This document shows, in pieces, positions 14,746-22,099 of a DNA stretch of 24,546 nucleotides. The position numbers and the translations under genes are program-made. The notes under the pieces were generated by a model. The model worked only from the letters and a program-made list of their open reading frames with translations, was not told where the DNA came from and did no database searches. How positions within the stretch are numbered: position 1 is the first letter of the stretch; each line of letters opens with the position of its first letter. This stretch comes from JACKOD01 sp041591635 (GTDB taxonomy: Bacteria; Pseudomonadota; Gammaproteobacteria; Pseudomonadales; Oleiphilaceae). The stretch spans positions 1 to 24,546 of the forward strand of contig JBFHRO010000021.1 of NCBI GenBank assembly GCA_041591635.1. Reading direction: 5' to 3'.

Positions 14746-15597
14746 TTGGTTTTGTCAGCATGTTGTCCCGATTTATCATCTCCTGAGCTCATTGGTAACG
14801 GCCGGCTCGTCATGATTCTTGAATATGACGGGTCCAGCTATCACGGCTGGCAGGCGCAAAAGGCGGGCGTAGTGGGTGTGCAGCAGCGTGTGCAGGAGGC
14901 CGTGGGGCGCGTAGCGGGTCACGACGTTGAGCTCGTATGCGCTGGCCGAACCGATGCAGGCGTGCACAGCAGCTACCAGGTTGTCCACTTTGAGACCAGT
15001 GTACGCCGGACGGTCAAGTCCTGGGTTATGGGTGCCAATGCAAATCTGCCGATGGATATCAGTGTCTTGTGGGCAGGGGCGGCGGCTGCAGAGTTCCATG
15101 CGCGTTTTTCTGCCACCTCAAGACGTTATCGTTATGTAATTTACAATCACCCGGTGCGGCCGGCGGGTTTGCGGCAGATGGTCACCTGGGCTTGCCGGCC
15201 ACTGGATGCCCAGAAAATGCACATTGCTGCCCAGAGCTTGATCGGTGAGCATGATTTTACTTCGTATCGAGCCATTGGCTGTCAGTCCAGGACGCCCTTC
15301 AGGCACGTTGATTTTGTGACGGTAAAACGGGCAGGCAATCTGGTGATTCTGGATATCCAGGCAAATGCCTTTTTGCATCATATGGTGCGTAATATCGCCG
15401 GTGTGTTAATGGCCATCGGAGCCGGGAAAGCGCCGGTGAGCTGGGCCGCTGAAGTGCTCGAGGCCAGAGATCGCAAACAGGGTGGCGTTACCGCATCACC
15501 CTGTGGCTTGTATCTGATTGATGTATCCTATCCGCTGCCATTTGTTTTGCCTAAATGGATAACCGGCCCCCAATTTCTGGCAGGGTTTGATGTCTGA
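14746..15597 (+). CDS. truA: tRNA pseudouridine(38-40) synthase
   Basis: Makes pseudouridine at positions 38-40 of the anticodon arm of many tRNAs. Core motifs: LEYDGSSYHGWQAQ, the catalytic aspartate in CAGRTDAGVHSSYQVVHF, ATSRRYRYVIYNHP, and FLHHMVRNIAGVLMAIG. The start is uncertain. TTG 14746 (283 residues) or TTG 14752 keeps the whole first beta strand (RLVMILEYDG); the first in-frame ATG is 14812 (261 residues), which cuts that strand and leaves 13 fewer residues before EYDG than E. coli TruA. No good ribosome binding site precedes any of them. The frame is open and in phase with fimV right back to the fimV stop. The N-terminal limit should be treated as provisional; the identity is secure. 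Confidence 0.93.
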   Translation: MVLSACCPDLSSPELIGNGRLVMILEYDGSSYHGWQAQKAGVVGVQQRVQEAVGRVAGHDVELVCAGRTDAGVHSSYQVVHFETSVRRTVKSWVMGANANLPMDISVLWAGAAAAEFHARFSATSRRYRYVIYNHPVRPAGLRQMVTWACRPLDAQKMHIAAQSLIGEHDFTSYRAIGCQSRTPFRHVDFVTVKRAGNLVILDIQANAFLHHMVRNIAGVLMAIGAGKAPVSWAAEVLEARDRKQGGVTASPCGLYLIDVSYPLPFVLPKWITGPQFLAGFDV

Positions 15598-15654
15598 CGG
15601 TTGAAGCTTGAGCTGTGGATGATAAACAAAATGCCTACTCAGGGAGAATCGAGA

Positions 15655-16299
15655 GTGTCGCGAATTCGGATCAAGATATGTGGCATTACCAGTGAAACCG
15701 ATGCCCGGTATGCCGTCGAGGCGGGCGCCGATGCGCTGGGGCTGGTATTCTATGATCCCAGCCCGCGAAATCTTGATCTGCAGATGGCCGCGGCGATCCG
15801 GCGCGTGGTGCCACCTTTCGTGTCATTGGTGGGCTTGTTTGTGAATGCATCGGCCTCGTTCATCGAAGCCGCCATTCATGCGGCCGAGCTTGATTTGCTG
15901 CAGTTTCATGGTGATGAGCCGGATGCAAGTTGCCAAGGGTTTGGCCGGCCCTATATCAAGGCCATTCGGGTCAGGGAAGGAATGAGTCTTGCAAAAAAGC
16001 TTGAGGATTACCCCGGTGCCAGTGGGATTTTACTGGATACCTATGTCGCCAACGTGCCGGGAGGAACCGGCAATACCTTTGATTGGCGCCTTTTTCCCAA
16101 AAACAGTTCAAAACCCCTTATTCTTGCTGGTGGTCTGGAACCGGACAATGTGGCAGAAGCCATCAGAGTGACCCGGCCGTATGCCGTGGATGTGAGTGGC
16201 GGAGTGGAACGCTCCAAGGGAAAAAAAGATCCACAAAAAATACAACGATTCATTCGGGAGGTGGCTGGTGAAAACAATTTTTACCCCAGAGCAACTTAA
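15655..16299 (+). CDS. trpF: phosphoribosylanthranilate isomerase
   Basis: Amadori rearrangement of N-(5-phosphoribosyl)anthranilate in tryptophan synthesis; a TIM-barrel enzyme. The 214-residue product starts (V)SRIRIKICGITSETDA, where the Cys of KICGIT is the general base, and has LLDTYVANVPGGTG with the general acid Asp, then LILAGGLEPDNV and AVDVSGGVE (phosphate-binding loops). GTG 15655 is chosen because AGGGAG (15641-15646) lies 8 bases upstream and the family starts just before RIKICGIT; ATG 15631, ATG 15619 and TTG 15601 are further upstream without such support. The gene overlaps trpB by 32 bases. Confidence 0.95.
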   Translation: MSRIRIKICGITSETDARYAVEAGADALGLVFYDPSPRNLDLQMAAAIRRVVPPFVSLVGLFVNASASFIEAAIHAAELDLLQFHGDEPDASCQGFGRPYIKAIRVREGMSLAKKLEDYPGASGILLDTYVANVPGGTGNTFDWRLFPKNSSKPLILAGGLEPDNVAEAIRVTRPYAVDVSGGVERSKGKKDPQKIQRFIREVAGENNFYPRAT

Positions 16300-17488
16300 A
16301 CAGATTCCAGACGAGCGGGGCCACTTTGGTATTTTTGGTGGACAGTTTGTATCGGAAACCCTGATGGGCTCACTCAAGGCGCTTGAAGCGCAATACCATC
16401 GGCTGAGAAACGATCCTGGTTTTCAGGCCGAGTTTGATCGTGACATGGCAGACTACGTAGGGCGTCCGTCGCCTTTGTATTTGGCGGAACGTTTAACCAG
16501 AGAGGTCGGGGGCGCCAAAATCTACCTCAAGCGCGAAGACTTGAACCACACCGGCGCACACAAGGTCAATAACACGATTGGCCAGGCCTTGCTGGCCAAG
16601 TACTCGGGCAAGCCGCGTATCATTGCCGAAACCGGCGCCGGTCAGCACGGCGTGGCCACCGCCACGGTGGCGGCGCGACTGGGCCTTAAGTGCAAGATTT
16701 TTATGGGGTCTGAGGATGTTAAACGGCAATCGCTGAATGTTTACCGGATGAAACTGCTGGGGGCGGAAGTCTGTGCGGTCGAAAGCGGCACCAAAACGCT
16801 CAAGGACGCGATGAATGAAGCCATGCGTGACTGGGTCACGCATGTAGATGACACCTTTTACATCATTGGTACTGTCGCCGGGCCCCATCCCTATCCCATG
16901 CTGGTGAGGGATTTTCAGGCCATTATCGGTCGTGAGGCCAAACGGCAGGTCATGGAAAAAGAGGGTCGGTTGCCCGATGCGCTGGTTGCCTGCGTTGGCG
17001 GTGGCTCCAACGCCATCGGCTTGTTCTATCCGTTTTTGTGTGATGAGTCGGTGAAGCTGTTTGGGGTGGAAGCTGCGGGTCACGGGCTGGAAACCGGTGA
17101 GCATGCAGCGCCTTTGTGCGCGGGTCGACCAGGGGTGTTGCACGGCAATCGTACCTACTTGATGTCCGATGCCAACGGTCAGATCAGTGCCACCCATTCG
17201 GTATCAGCGGGCCTGGATTATCCGGGCGTTGGCCCTGAGCACTCCTGGCTGAAAGATACCGGGCGGGCGACCTATGTGGCAGCGACCGATAAGGAAGCCC
17301 TGGAGGCGTTTCGCAACCTGACGCGCATTGAAGGTATCATGCCTGCGCTTGAATCCAGTCACGCTATTGCGTACGGCATGAAGCTGGCGGCGTCCATGAA
17401 TAAAGATCAGATTGTGGTGATCAATCTGTCCGGTCGCGGTGACAAGGACATTCATACGATTGCAGCAATTGACGGCATCAGTATTTGA
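16268..17488 (+). CDS. trpB: tryptophan synthase beta subunit
   Basis: PLP enzyme condensing indole with serine, in complex with TrpA. The 406-residue product contains GIFGGQFVSETL, the PLP lysine (Lys99) in NHTGAHKVNNTIGQALLAK, ETGAGQHGVATATVAA, ACVGGGSNAIG (phosphate-binding loop), and EGIMPALESSHA. GTG 16268 is used: GGGAGG (16256-16261) sits 6 bases ahead and the family N-terminus starts here. Because the start lies within the end of trpF, translation is probably coupled. trpA follows after 10 bases. Confidence 0.97.
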   Translation: MKTIFTPEQLKQIPDERGHFGIFGGQFVSETLMGSLKALEAQYHRLRNDPGFQAEFDRDMADYVGRPSPLYLAERLTREVGGAKIYLKREDLNHTGAHKVNNTIGQALLAKYSGKPRIIAETGAGQHGVATATVAARLGLKCKIFMGSEDVKRQSLNVYRMKLLGAEVCAVESGTKTLKDAMNEAMRDWVTHVDDTFYIIGTVAGPHPYPMLVRDFQAIIGREAKRQVMEKEGRLPDALVACVGGGSNAIGLFYPFLCDESVKLFGVEAAGHGLETGEHAAPLCAGRPGVLHGNRTYLMSDANGQISATHSVSAGLDYPGVGPEHSWLKDTGRATYVAATDKEALEAFRNLTRIEGIMPALESSHAIAYGMKLAASMNKDQIVVINLSGRGDKDIHTIAAIDGISI

Positions 17489-17498
17489 GGCGGATCTT

Positions 17499-18317
17499 AT
17501 GAGCAGAATTAAAACCACACTTGCCAATTTGGCAGCCCAGGGCAAGAAAGCCTTGATTCCTTACATTACTGCAGGTGATCCGCATCCTGATCATACGCTG
17601 GGGTTCATGCATGCATTGGTAAACGCGGGAGCGGATATCATCGAGCTGGGGGTGCCGTTTTCGGACCCGATGGCGGATGGGCCAGTGATTCAGCTGGCGT
17701 GCGAACGTGCTTTACTGCATCAGGTTTCGCTGCGCGATGTGTTTGCTATGGTGCGCGAGTTCCGTGCTACCAACAGCGTTACGCCGGTTGTACTCATGGG
17801 ATATTTGAATCCGGTCGAGATGATGGGGTATGACGTATTTGTGCGCGAAGCCGCCGCAGCCGGTGTAGACGGGGTGCTGGTGGTGGATTTGCCGCCGGAG
17901 GAATCGGTGGATTTTTCGCAGCTGCTGCGAGCCAATCATCTGGATTCCATCTACCTGATTGCACCCACGAGCTCCGACGAGCGGGTACGCTTTATCTGTG
18001 AGCAAAGTTCTGGCTACGTGTATTATGTTTCGGTTAAAGGGGTGACGGGGTCGGGATCCCTTGATCACGAGGCGGTTGCCGACAAAGTCGCCTTGATCCG
18101 CTCACAAAGTGCGGTTCCGGTGGGTGTTGGCTTTGGTATCAAAGATGCGGTGTCGGCTGCAAAAATTGCGACCTTTGCCGACGGGGTCATTGTTGGCAGT
18201 GTGCTGGTCAATGCGATTGCGGATCATCAGTCCGATCCTGAGGCAGCACGGGCGCAGCTCGGGAACATCATTGCGTCGATGCGCAAGGCGATGGATGAGG
18301 CTTGCGCGGTCGCTTGA
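17499..18317 (+). CDS. trpA: tryptophan synthase alpha subunit
   Basis: Cleaves indole-3-glycerol phosphate to indole, which is channelled to TrpB. The 272-residue TIM barrel reads MSRIKTTLANL...ALIPYITAGDP, with the catalytic Glu and Asp in IIELGVPFSDPMADGP, VLMGYLNP, GVDGVLVVDLPPEES, VKGVTGS and VGVGFGIKDA phosphate-loop motifs. GAGG at 17487-17490, overlapping the trpB stop, serves ATG 17499, so trpB and trpA are tightly coupled. A longer frame from 17439 overlaps trpB and lacks homology. trpFBA stands without trpE, G, D or C, so the early pathway genes are elsewhere. Confidence 0.97.
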   Translation: MSRIKTTLANLAAQGKKALIPYITAGDPHPDHTLGFMHALVNAGADIIELGVPFSDPMADGPVIQLACERALLHQVSLRDVFAMVREFRATNSVTPVVLMGYLNPVEMMGYDVFVREAAAAGVDGVLVVDLPPEESVDFSQLLRANHLDSIYLIAPTSSDERVRFICEQSSGYVYYVSVKGVTGSGSLDHEAVADKVALIRSQSAVPVGVGFGIKDAVSAAKIATFADGVIVGSVLVNAIADHQSDPEAARAQLGNIIASMRKAMDEACAVA

Positions 18318-18320
18318 TGT

Positions 18321-18339
18321 CGGCAAGTGGCACCTGCCG
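18321..18339 (+). other. imperfect dyad just after trpA
   Basis: CGGCA, A, GTG, G, CAC, C, TGCCG (18321-18339) is a 19-base dyad with one mismatched pair, 3 bases after the trpA stop. No T-run follows, so intrinsic termination is doubtful. A second perfect small dyad, ATCATT-TTG-AATGAT, lies at 18365-18379 in the same 133-base trpA-accD gap. Either could be an operator or a stabilising 3' hairpin. Confidence 0.3.
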
Positions 18340-18450
18340 GCAGTAGAGCCAAGGGTGATGGCAGATCATTTTGAATGATGGGTGATAACGGCCGGGTGGG
18401 TGCCTTGGGCGCTTCCGGTGTATATGTTTCAAGCAAGAGGATTGACACAG

Positions 18451-19350
18451 ATGAGCAGCTGGCTGGACAAAATCATGCCCAGTATGATCCGGTCGGAATC
18501 CGCGCAAAAAAGCGCGGTGCCTGAGGGGTTGTGGAAGAAGTGCCCGCGCTGTGAAGCCGTGCTGTATCGGCCGGAGCTTGAGAAAAACCTGGATGTGTGC
18601 CCCAAGTGTCAGTATCACCATCGCATCAGTGCAAGGCGCCGAATCGATCTTTTCCTGGATGCAGAAGGCCGTATTGAAATATCGGCCGATCTGGAGCCCA
18701 AAGATTTGCTGAAGTTCAAGGACAGCAAGCGGTATAAAGATCGCCTCAGCAGCAACCAAAAAGCCACCGGAGAGAAAGACGCACTGGTGGTGTTCAGTGG
18801 TGCCGTTCAAACCGTGCCTGTGGTCGTCGCGGCGTTTGAGTTCAGCTTCATGGGCGGCTCGATGGGCGCTGTCGTGGGCGAGAAATTTGTTCGGGCGGCC
18901 AATGTGGCACTGGGCGAGCAAATACCGCTGGTGTGTTTTAGTGCCAGCGGTGGGGCGAGAATGCAGGAAGCCCTGGGATCGCTCATGCAAATGGCGAAGA
19001 CGGCCGCGGCACTGGAACGTCTGAAGCAGGAAGGTATCCCTTTTATTTCGGTGATGACCGACCCTGTGTTTGGAGGTGTTTCGGCGAGCCTGGCCATGTT
19101 GGGGGATTTGAATGTTGCTGAACCGGGTGCCCTGATCGGCTTTGCCGGTCCGCGCGTGATTGAGCAGACCGTACGCGAAAAGCTGCCGGAAGGTTTTCAG
19201 CGCAGTGAGTTTCTGTTGGAGCACGGGGTGATTGACATGATTATTCCTCGTGGAGAATTGCGTTCCCGTCTTGCGTCTATGCTGGCCAAGCTGCTTGGCC
19301 GGCCGCAGCCGCAGCCGGATGCGCCCGTTGCTGCATTGCCAGAGGCCTGA
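18451..19350 (+). CDS. accD: acetyl-CoA carboxylase carboxyltransferase subunit beta
   Basis: Beta half of the carboxyltransferase that makes malonyl-CoA for fatty acid synthesis; pairs with AccA, not in this window. The 299-residue product starts MSSWLDKIMPSMI and carries a four-cysteine zinc ribbon (Cys31, Cys34, Cys50, Cys53: CPRC and CPKC), then a crotonase-type core with FMGGSMGAVVGEKFVRA, FSASGGARMQEA, DPVFGGVSAS and GFAGPRVIEQTVRE. ATG 18451 has AGAGGA 9 bases upstream; the frame continues to 18382 without AccD-like residues. folC begins one base after the stop. Confidence 0.98.
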   Translation: MSSWLDKIMPSMIRSESAQKSAVPEGLWKKCPRCEAVLYRPELEKNLDVCPKCQYHHRISARRRIDLFLDAEGRIEISADLEPKDLLKFKDSKRYKDRLSSNQKATGEKDALVVFSGAVQTVPVVVAAFEFSFMGGSMGAVVGEKFVRAANVALGEQIPLVCFSASGGARMQEALGSLMQMAKTAAALERLKQEGIPFISVMTDPVFGGVSASLAMLGDLNVAEPGALIGFAGPRVIEQTVREKLPEGFQRSEFLLEHGVIDMIIPRGELRSRLASMLAKLLGRPQPQPDAPVAALPEA

Positions 19351-19351
19351 T

Positions 19352-20635
19352 GTGAGCGATGCACCGGCGCCATCAGGCGGATTGGCCTCCTGGCTTGATT
19401 ACCTGCAGCAAGTTCACCCCCGCACTATAGAGCTGGGTTTGGATCGGGTGCTGGCCGTCTGGGCCAAAATGCGGTGTTCCAGGCCCGGTCGGGTGATCAT
19501 TACCGTGGGCGGCACCAACGGCAAGGGGTCGACCGTTGCCGCCATGGAGGCCCTGCTTCTGGCTCGCGGTGCAAAAGTGGGCGTTTATACCTCGCCCCAC
19601 ATTCATGTTTACAATGAGCGCGTGCGTGTCAATGGCCAGTGCTTGTCAGACGCGGAACTCGTCCAGAGTTTTGCCGCCGTGGAATCGGCCCGGGGCGCCA
19701 TCCCTCTGACCTATTTCGAATTCGGTACCCTGGGTGCCTTGCATCACTTTGCCAACGCGGGGCTGGATGTGGCCATACTGGAAGTGGGATTGGGTGGCCG
19801 AATGGATGCGGTGAATATCATTGATGCCGATTTATCCATTGTCACCTGTGTCGATCTTGACCATATGGAGTGGCTGGGAAGTACGCGAGAACTCATCGGC
19901 TATGAGAAGGCCGGTATTTTCCGCCCTTTCAAAGATGCCTTGTACGGTGAGCCTGATCCACCGGTCAGCGTCTTGCAGTTCGCACAAGCACAAAAGGTGC
20001 GGCTGCAACTGTGGGGGCGCGACTATGGGCAGCGATCCGAAGCGGCCTTTGTGATCAGGCAGCGTAGCGGCGATGCCTTGGTGCAGATTCCGCCGACGCC
20101 CTTGCCGACGACCAATCTGGTGACTGCGGTTCAGGCCCTTGCGACACTCGGGCTGGATTTTTCTCAGGATGAGGTGACCAGCATACTCGCAGGATTGCGG
20201 GTTCCCGGGCGAATGGAAACCCTGATGGAAAACCCCTGGATGATTGCCGACGTAGGTCATAATCCTCATGCGGCGCGCTTCATTGCCGAAAGGTTACAGG
20301 TGATCCGGGGGGCGCGCAGGGTTGTCGCCCTTTATTCGGCGCTCCAGGACAAAGACGCCAGGACGGTTATGGCCACCTTGGCGCAAGTTGTGGATGAATG
20401 GCATATCGTGCCGTTGACGACGGATCGCGCCAAGCCGGTGTCGGTGTTGGTGCAAGATGTCAGCGACATTTCTTCGAATTATCAGACGCATCCCTCGGCG
20501 GGACAGGCGCTGGATCATCTGCTCAGAAAATACCTGGATGCCCCGGTGGTGATTATCGCATTGGGTTCGTTTTACCTGGTTGAAGCCGCAAGAAACTGGC
20601 GCGATGAGCAGCAGAAAAACCAACTTGGGACATAA
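19352..20635 (+). CDS. folC: bifunctional dihydrofolate synthase / folylpolyglutamate synthase
   Basis: Adds glutamate to dihydropteroate and extends the polyglutamate tail of folates; Mur-ligase fold. The 427-residue product (E. coli 422) shows the ATP P-loop VGGTNGKGST, YTSPHIHVYNERVRVNG, EVGLGGRMDAVN, the DHMEWLG metal/nucleotide segment, EKAGIFRP, and DVGHNPHAA in the C-terminal domain. The start is GTG 19352, with AGAGG (19341-19345) 6 bases ahead inside the end of accD; the open frame extends to 19250 within accD but carries no FolC sequence. accD-folC is a conserved gene pair in gammaproteobacteria. Confidence 0.97.
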   Translation: MSDAPAPSGGLASWLDYLQQVHPRTIELGLDRVLAVWAKMRCSRPGRVIITVGGTNGKGSTVAAMEALLLARGAKVGVYTSPHIHVYNERVRVNGQCLSDAELVQSFAAVESARGAIPLTYFEFGTLGALHHFANAGLDVAILEVGLGGRMDAVNIIDADLSIVTCVDLDHMEWLGSTRELIGYEKAGIFRPFKDALYGEPDPPVSVLQFAQAQKVRLQLWGRDYGQRSEAAFVIRQRSGDALVQIPPTPLPTTNLVTAVQALATLGLDFSQDEVTSILAGLRVPGRMETLMENPWMIADVGHNPHAARFIAERLQVIRGARRVVALYSALQDKDARTVMATLAQVVDEWHIVPLTTDRAKPVSVLVQDVSDISSNYQTHPSAGQALDHLLRKYLDAPVVIIALGSFYLVEAARNWRDEQQKNQLGT

Positions 20636-20645
20636 CCACGAAACT

Positions 20646-21461
20646 ATGACCGGTGAACATGAGACCCCTGACAACCTGGCCAGTGTCGCTGGCCTGAAGC
20701 AACGCATTATCGGTGCAGTGATTCTGATCTGTGCCGCGATAATCATCTTGCCGTTAATATTTGATGAGCCCCACGTTCCTTCCGAGAACGCTATCATCCC
20801 CATTCCCATCGCTCCGGCCAGACCGGTGATTCAGATTGAGCCGCCGGTAGCGCCCAAGTTTCAGGTGTTTGAGATCAGTGAAACGGGTGTGGTCACGGGA
20901 GCGGAGGTTCAGGTCGCAGATGACACGCCGGACGATGCATTTATGGCTGAAGAGGGTGCGGCCAGTCCTGAGCCGCCTCCCGCTGCGAAAGTAGCAGACA
21001 CACCCGCTTCCCGAAAGGCCGATGCCTCATCCGATAACGCTGTAGTGGCGACACCCAAGGGAAGCGCGGCCAGTGATCAATCAAAGGGCCTTGTGGTGAG
21101 TGCCAAGGAAAGCAAGCCTGTTCCGGCAGCCCGACCCAAGGCCGAACCGGGTGAAACTGCCGCAAAAAAAGTGCTGGATTCGCCAACGGTATCGAATCAG
21201 CCGGTATTCAAGAATGTCTGGATGGTCAAGCTCGGCGTGTTCGGCCGGGATACCAATGCCTACCAGCTGCGCGACAAGGTTCGCGCACTCGGTTATCCGG
21301 CACACACCCGGCAGATGGCCTACGAGAATCGTGTCCTGATTGCCGTTTATTCTGGCCCGTTTGTCAGCGAGCGTGAGGCGATCAATCGCAAGGCGCAGTT
21401 GGACAAGGCACTGAGCAAGGAAAAAATTGTCGGTATCGTTCAGAACATAGATAGTTTCTGA
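20646..21461 (+). CDS. dedD: SPOR domain-containing protein, DedD type
   Basis: Single-pass inner-membrane protein whose SPOR domain binds denuded septal peptidoglycan during division. Seen in 271 residues: a short cytoplasmic N-terminus, a membrane helix LKQRIIGAVILICAAIIILP ending in LIFD as in DedD proteins, a Pro-rich then Ala/Lys/Pro-rich periplasmic linker, and a SPOR domain over about the last 83 residues (VWMVKLGVFGRDTNAYQL...NRVLIAVYSGPFVSEREA). The start is unsure: ATG 20646 lies 10 bases after the folC stop but has only a distant GGGAC, while ATG 20604 overlaps folC by 32 bases and adds 14 residues. Position between folC and cvpA is the usual dedD location. Confidence 0.88.
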   Translation: MTGEHETPDNLASVAGLKQRIIGAVILICAAIIILPLIFDEPHVPSENAIIPIPIAPARPVIQIEPPVAPKFQVFEISETGVVTGAEVQVADDTPDDAFMAEEGAASPEPPPAAKVADTPASRKADASSDNAVVATPKGSAASDQSKGLVVSAKESKPVPAARPKAEPGETAAKKVLDSPTVSNQPVFKNVWMVKLGVFGRDTNAYQLRDKVRALGYPAHTRQMAYENRVLIAVYSGPFVSEREAINRKAQLDKALSKEKIVGIVQNIDSF

Positions 21462-21484
21462 TGGTCTGCAAAGACGGAATGTCA

Positions 21485-21513
21485 TTGGTTCAGGGCGGTA
21501 ATTTTGCTAGAAT
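21485..21513 (+). promoter_or_regulatory. sigma70-type extended -10 promoter of cvpA-purF
   Basis: TTGGTT (21485-21490), a 17-base spacer and TAGAAT (21508-21513), preceded by TG one base upstream, giving an extended -10 (TGCTAGAAT). Predicted start is near 21520, with about a 30-base leader to cvpA. This is the best-formed promoter in the window. No purine-repressor operator was recognised by eye. Confidence 0.7.
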
Positions 21514-21548
21514 CGCCGCTCTTTTTTACGTGACGGCAGGGACCCATC

Positions 21549-22061
21549 ATGGGATTTAACTGGGCAGATTGGACGATCGTTGTCGTGGTTGTGCTCTCAA
21601 CCGTGATGAGCTTGCACCGTGGTTTTATCAAAGAAGCCTTGTCTCTGGTGACCTGGGTGGCCGCCTTTGTGGTTGCCAGAATGTTTCATGGCCAGATGGC
21701 GGCTTTATTGGTAGATCATATTGAATCCCCCGTTTTTCGCCCCGTCGCCGCCTTTACGATTTTGTTTGTGGGTACCCTCATTGTGGGGGCCGCCGTCAAT
21801 TTTCTCATCGGCACCTTGGTGAAAATGACGGGCCTTAGCGCCACCGACCGTTTGTTGGGCATGTTTTTCGGTTTTGCTCGCGGTGTCATTCTGATTACCG
21901 TTGCGGTGGCACTCATGCGTATTACGCCGCTCACCGAAAGCCAGTGGTGGAAAGAATCGGTTCTTATCGAACAGTTCATGTTGATTGAACAGTGGTCCAG
22001 AGCCGCCTTTGGCGAAAATGTCTCGGGATTGTTGGGCAAAATTTCGGAATCTGGCATTTAA
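21549..22061 (+). CDS. cvpA: CvpA family membrane protein
   Basis: Small inner-membrane protein, named for its role in colicin V production; its biochemical role is unsettled. The 170-residue product has about four hydrophobic segments and the family sequence WADWTIVVVVVLSTVMSLHRGFIKEALSL at the N-terminus, then TDRLLGMFFGFARGVILI in the second half. AGGGA lies a few bases before ATG 21549. It lies directly upstream of purF (38-base gap), a highly conserved pairing, and both are probably read from the promoter at 21485-21513. Confidence 0.94.
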   Translation: MGFNWADWTIVVVVVLSTVMSLHRGFIKEALSLVTWVAAFVVARMFHGQMAALLVDHIESPVFRPVAAFTILFVGTLIVGAAVNFLIGTLVKMTGLSATDRLLGMFFGFARGVILITVAVALMRITPLTESQWWKESVLIEQFMLIEQWSRAAFGENVSGLLGKISESGI

Positions 22062-22099
22062 CCAATGCCTTCAGAGCAAGTCAGCGGGGTAAGTTTGCA

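Noticed and set aside
18268..19224. 318-codon minus-strand frame opposite accD
   Set aside because: Antisense of accD; no domain recognised and no sensible ribosome binding context.
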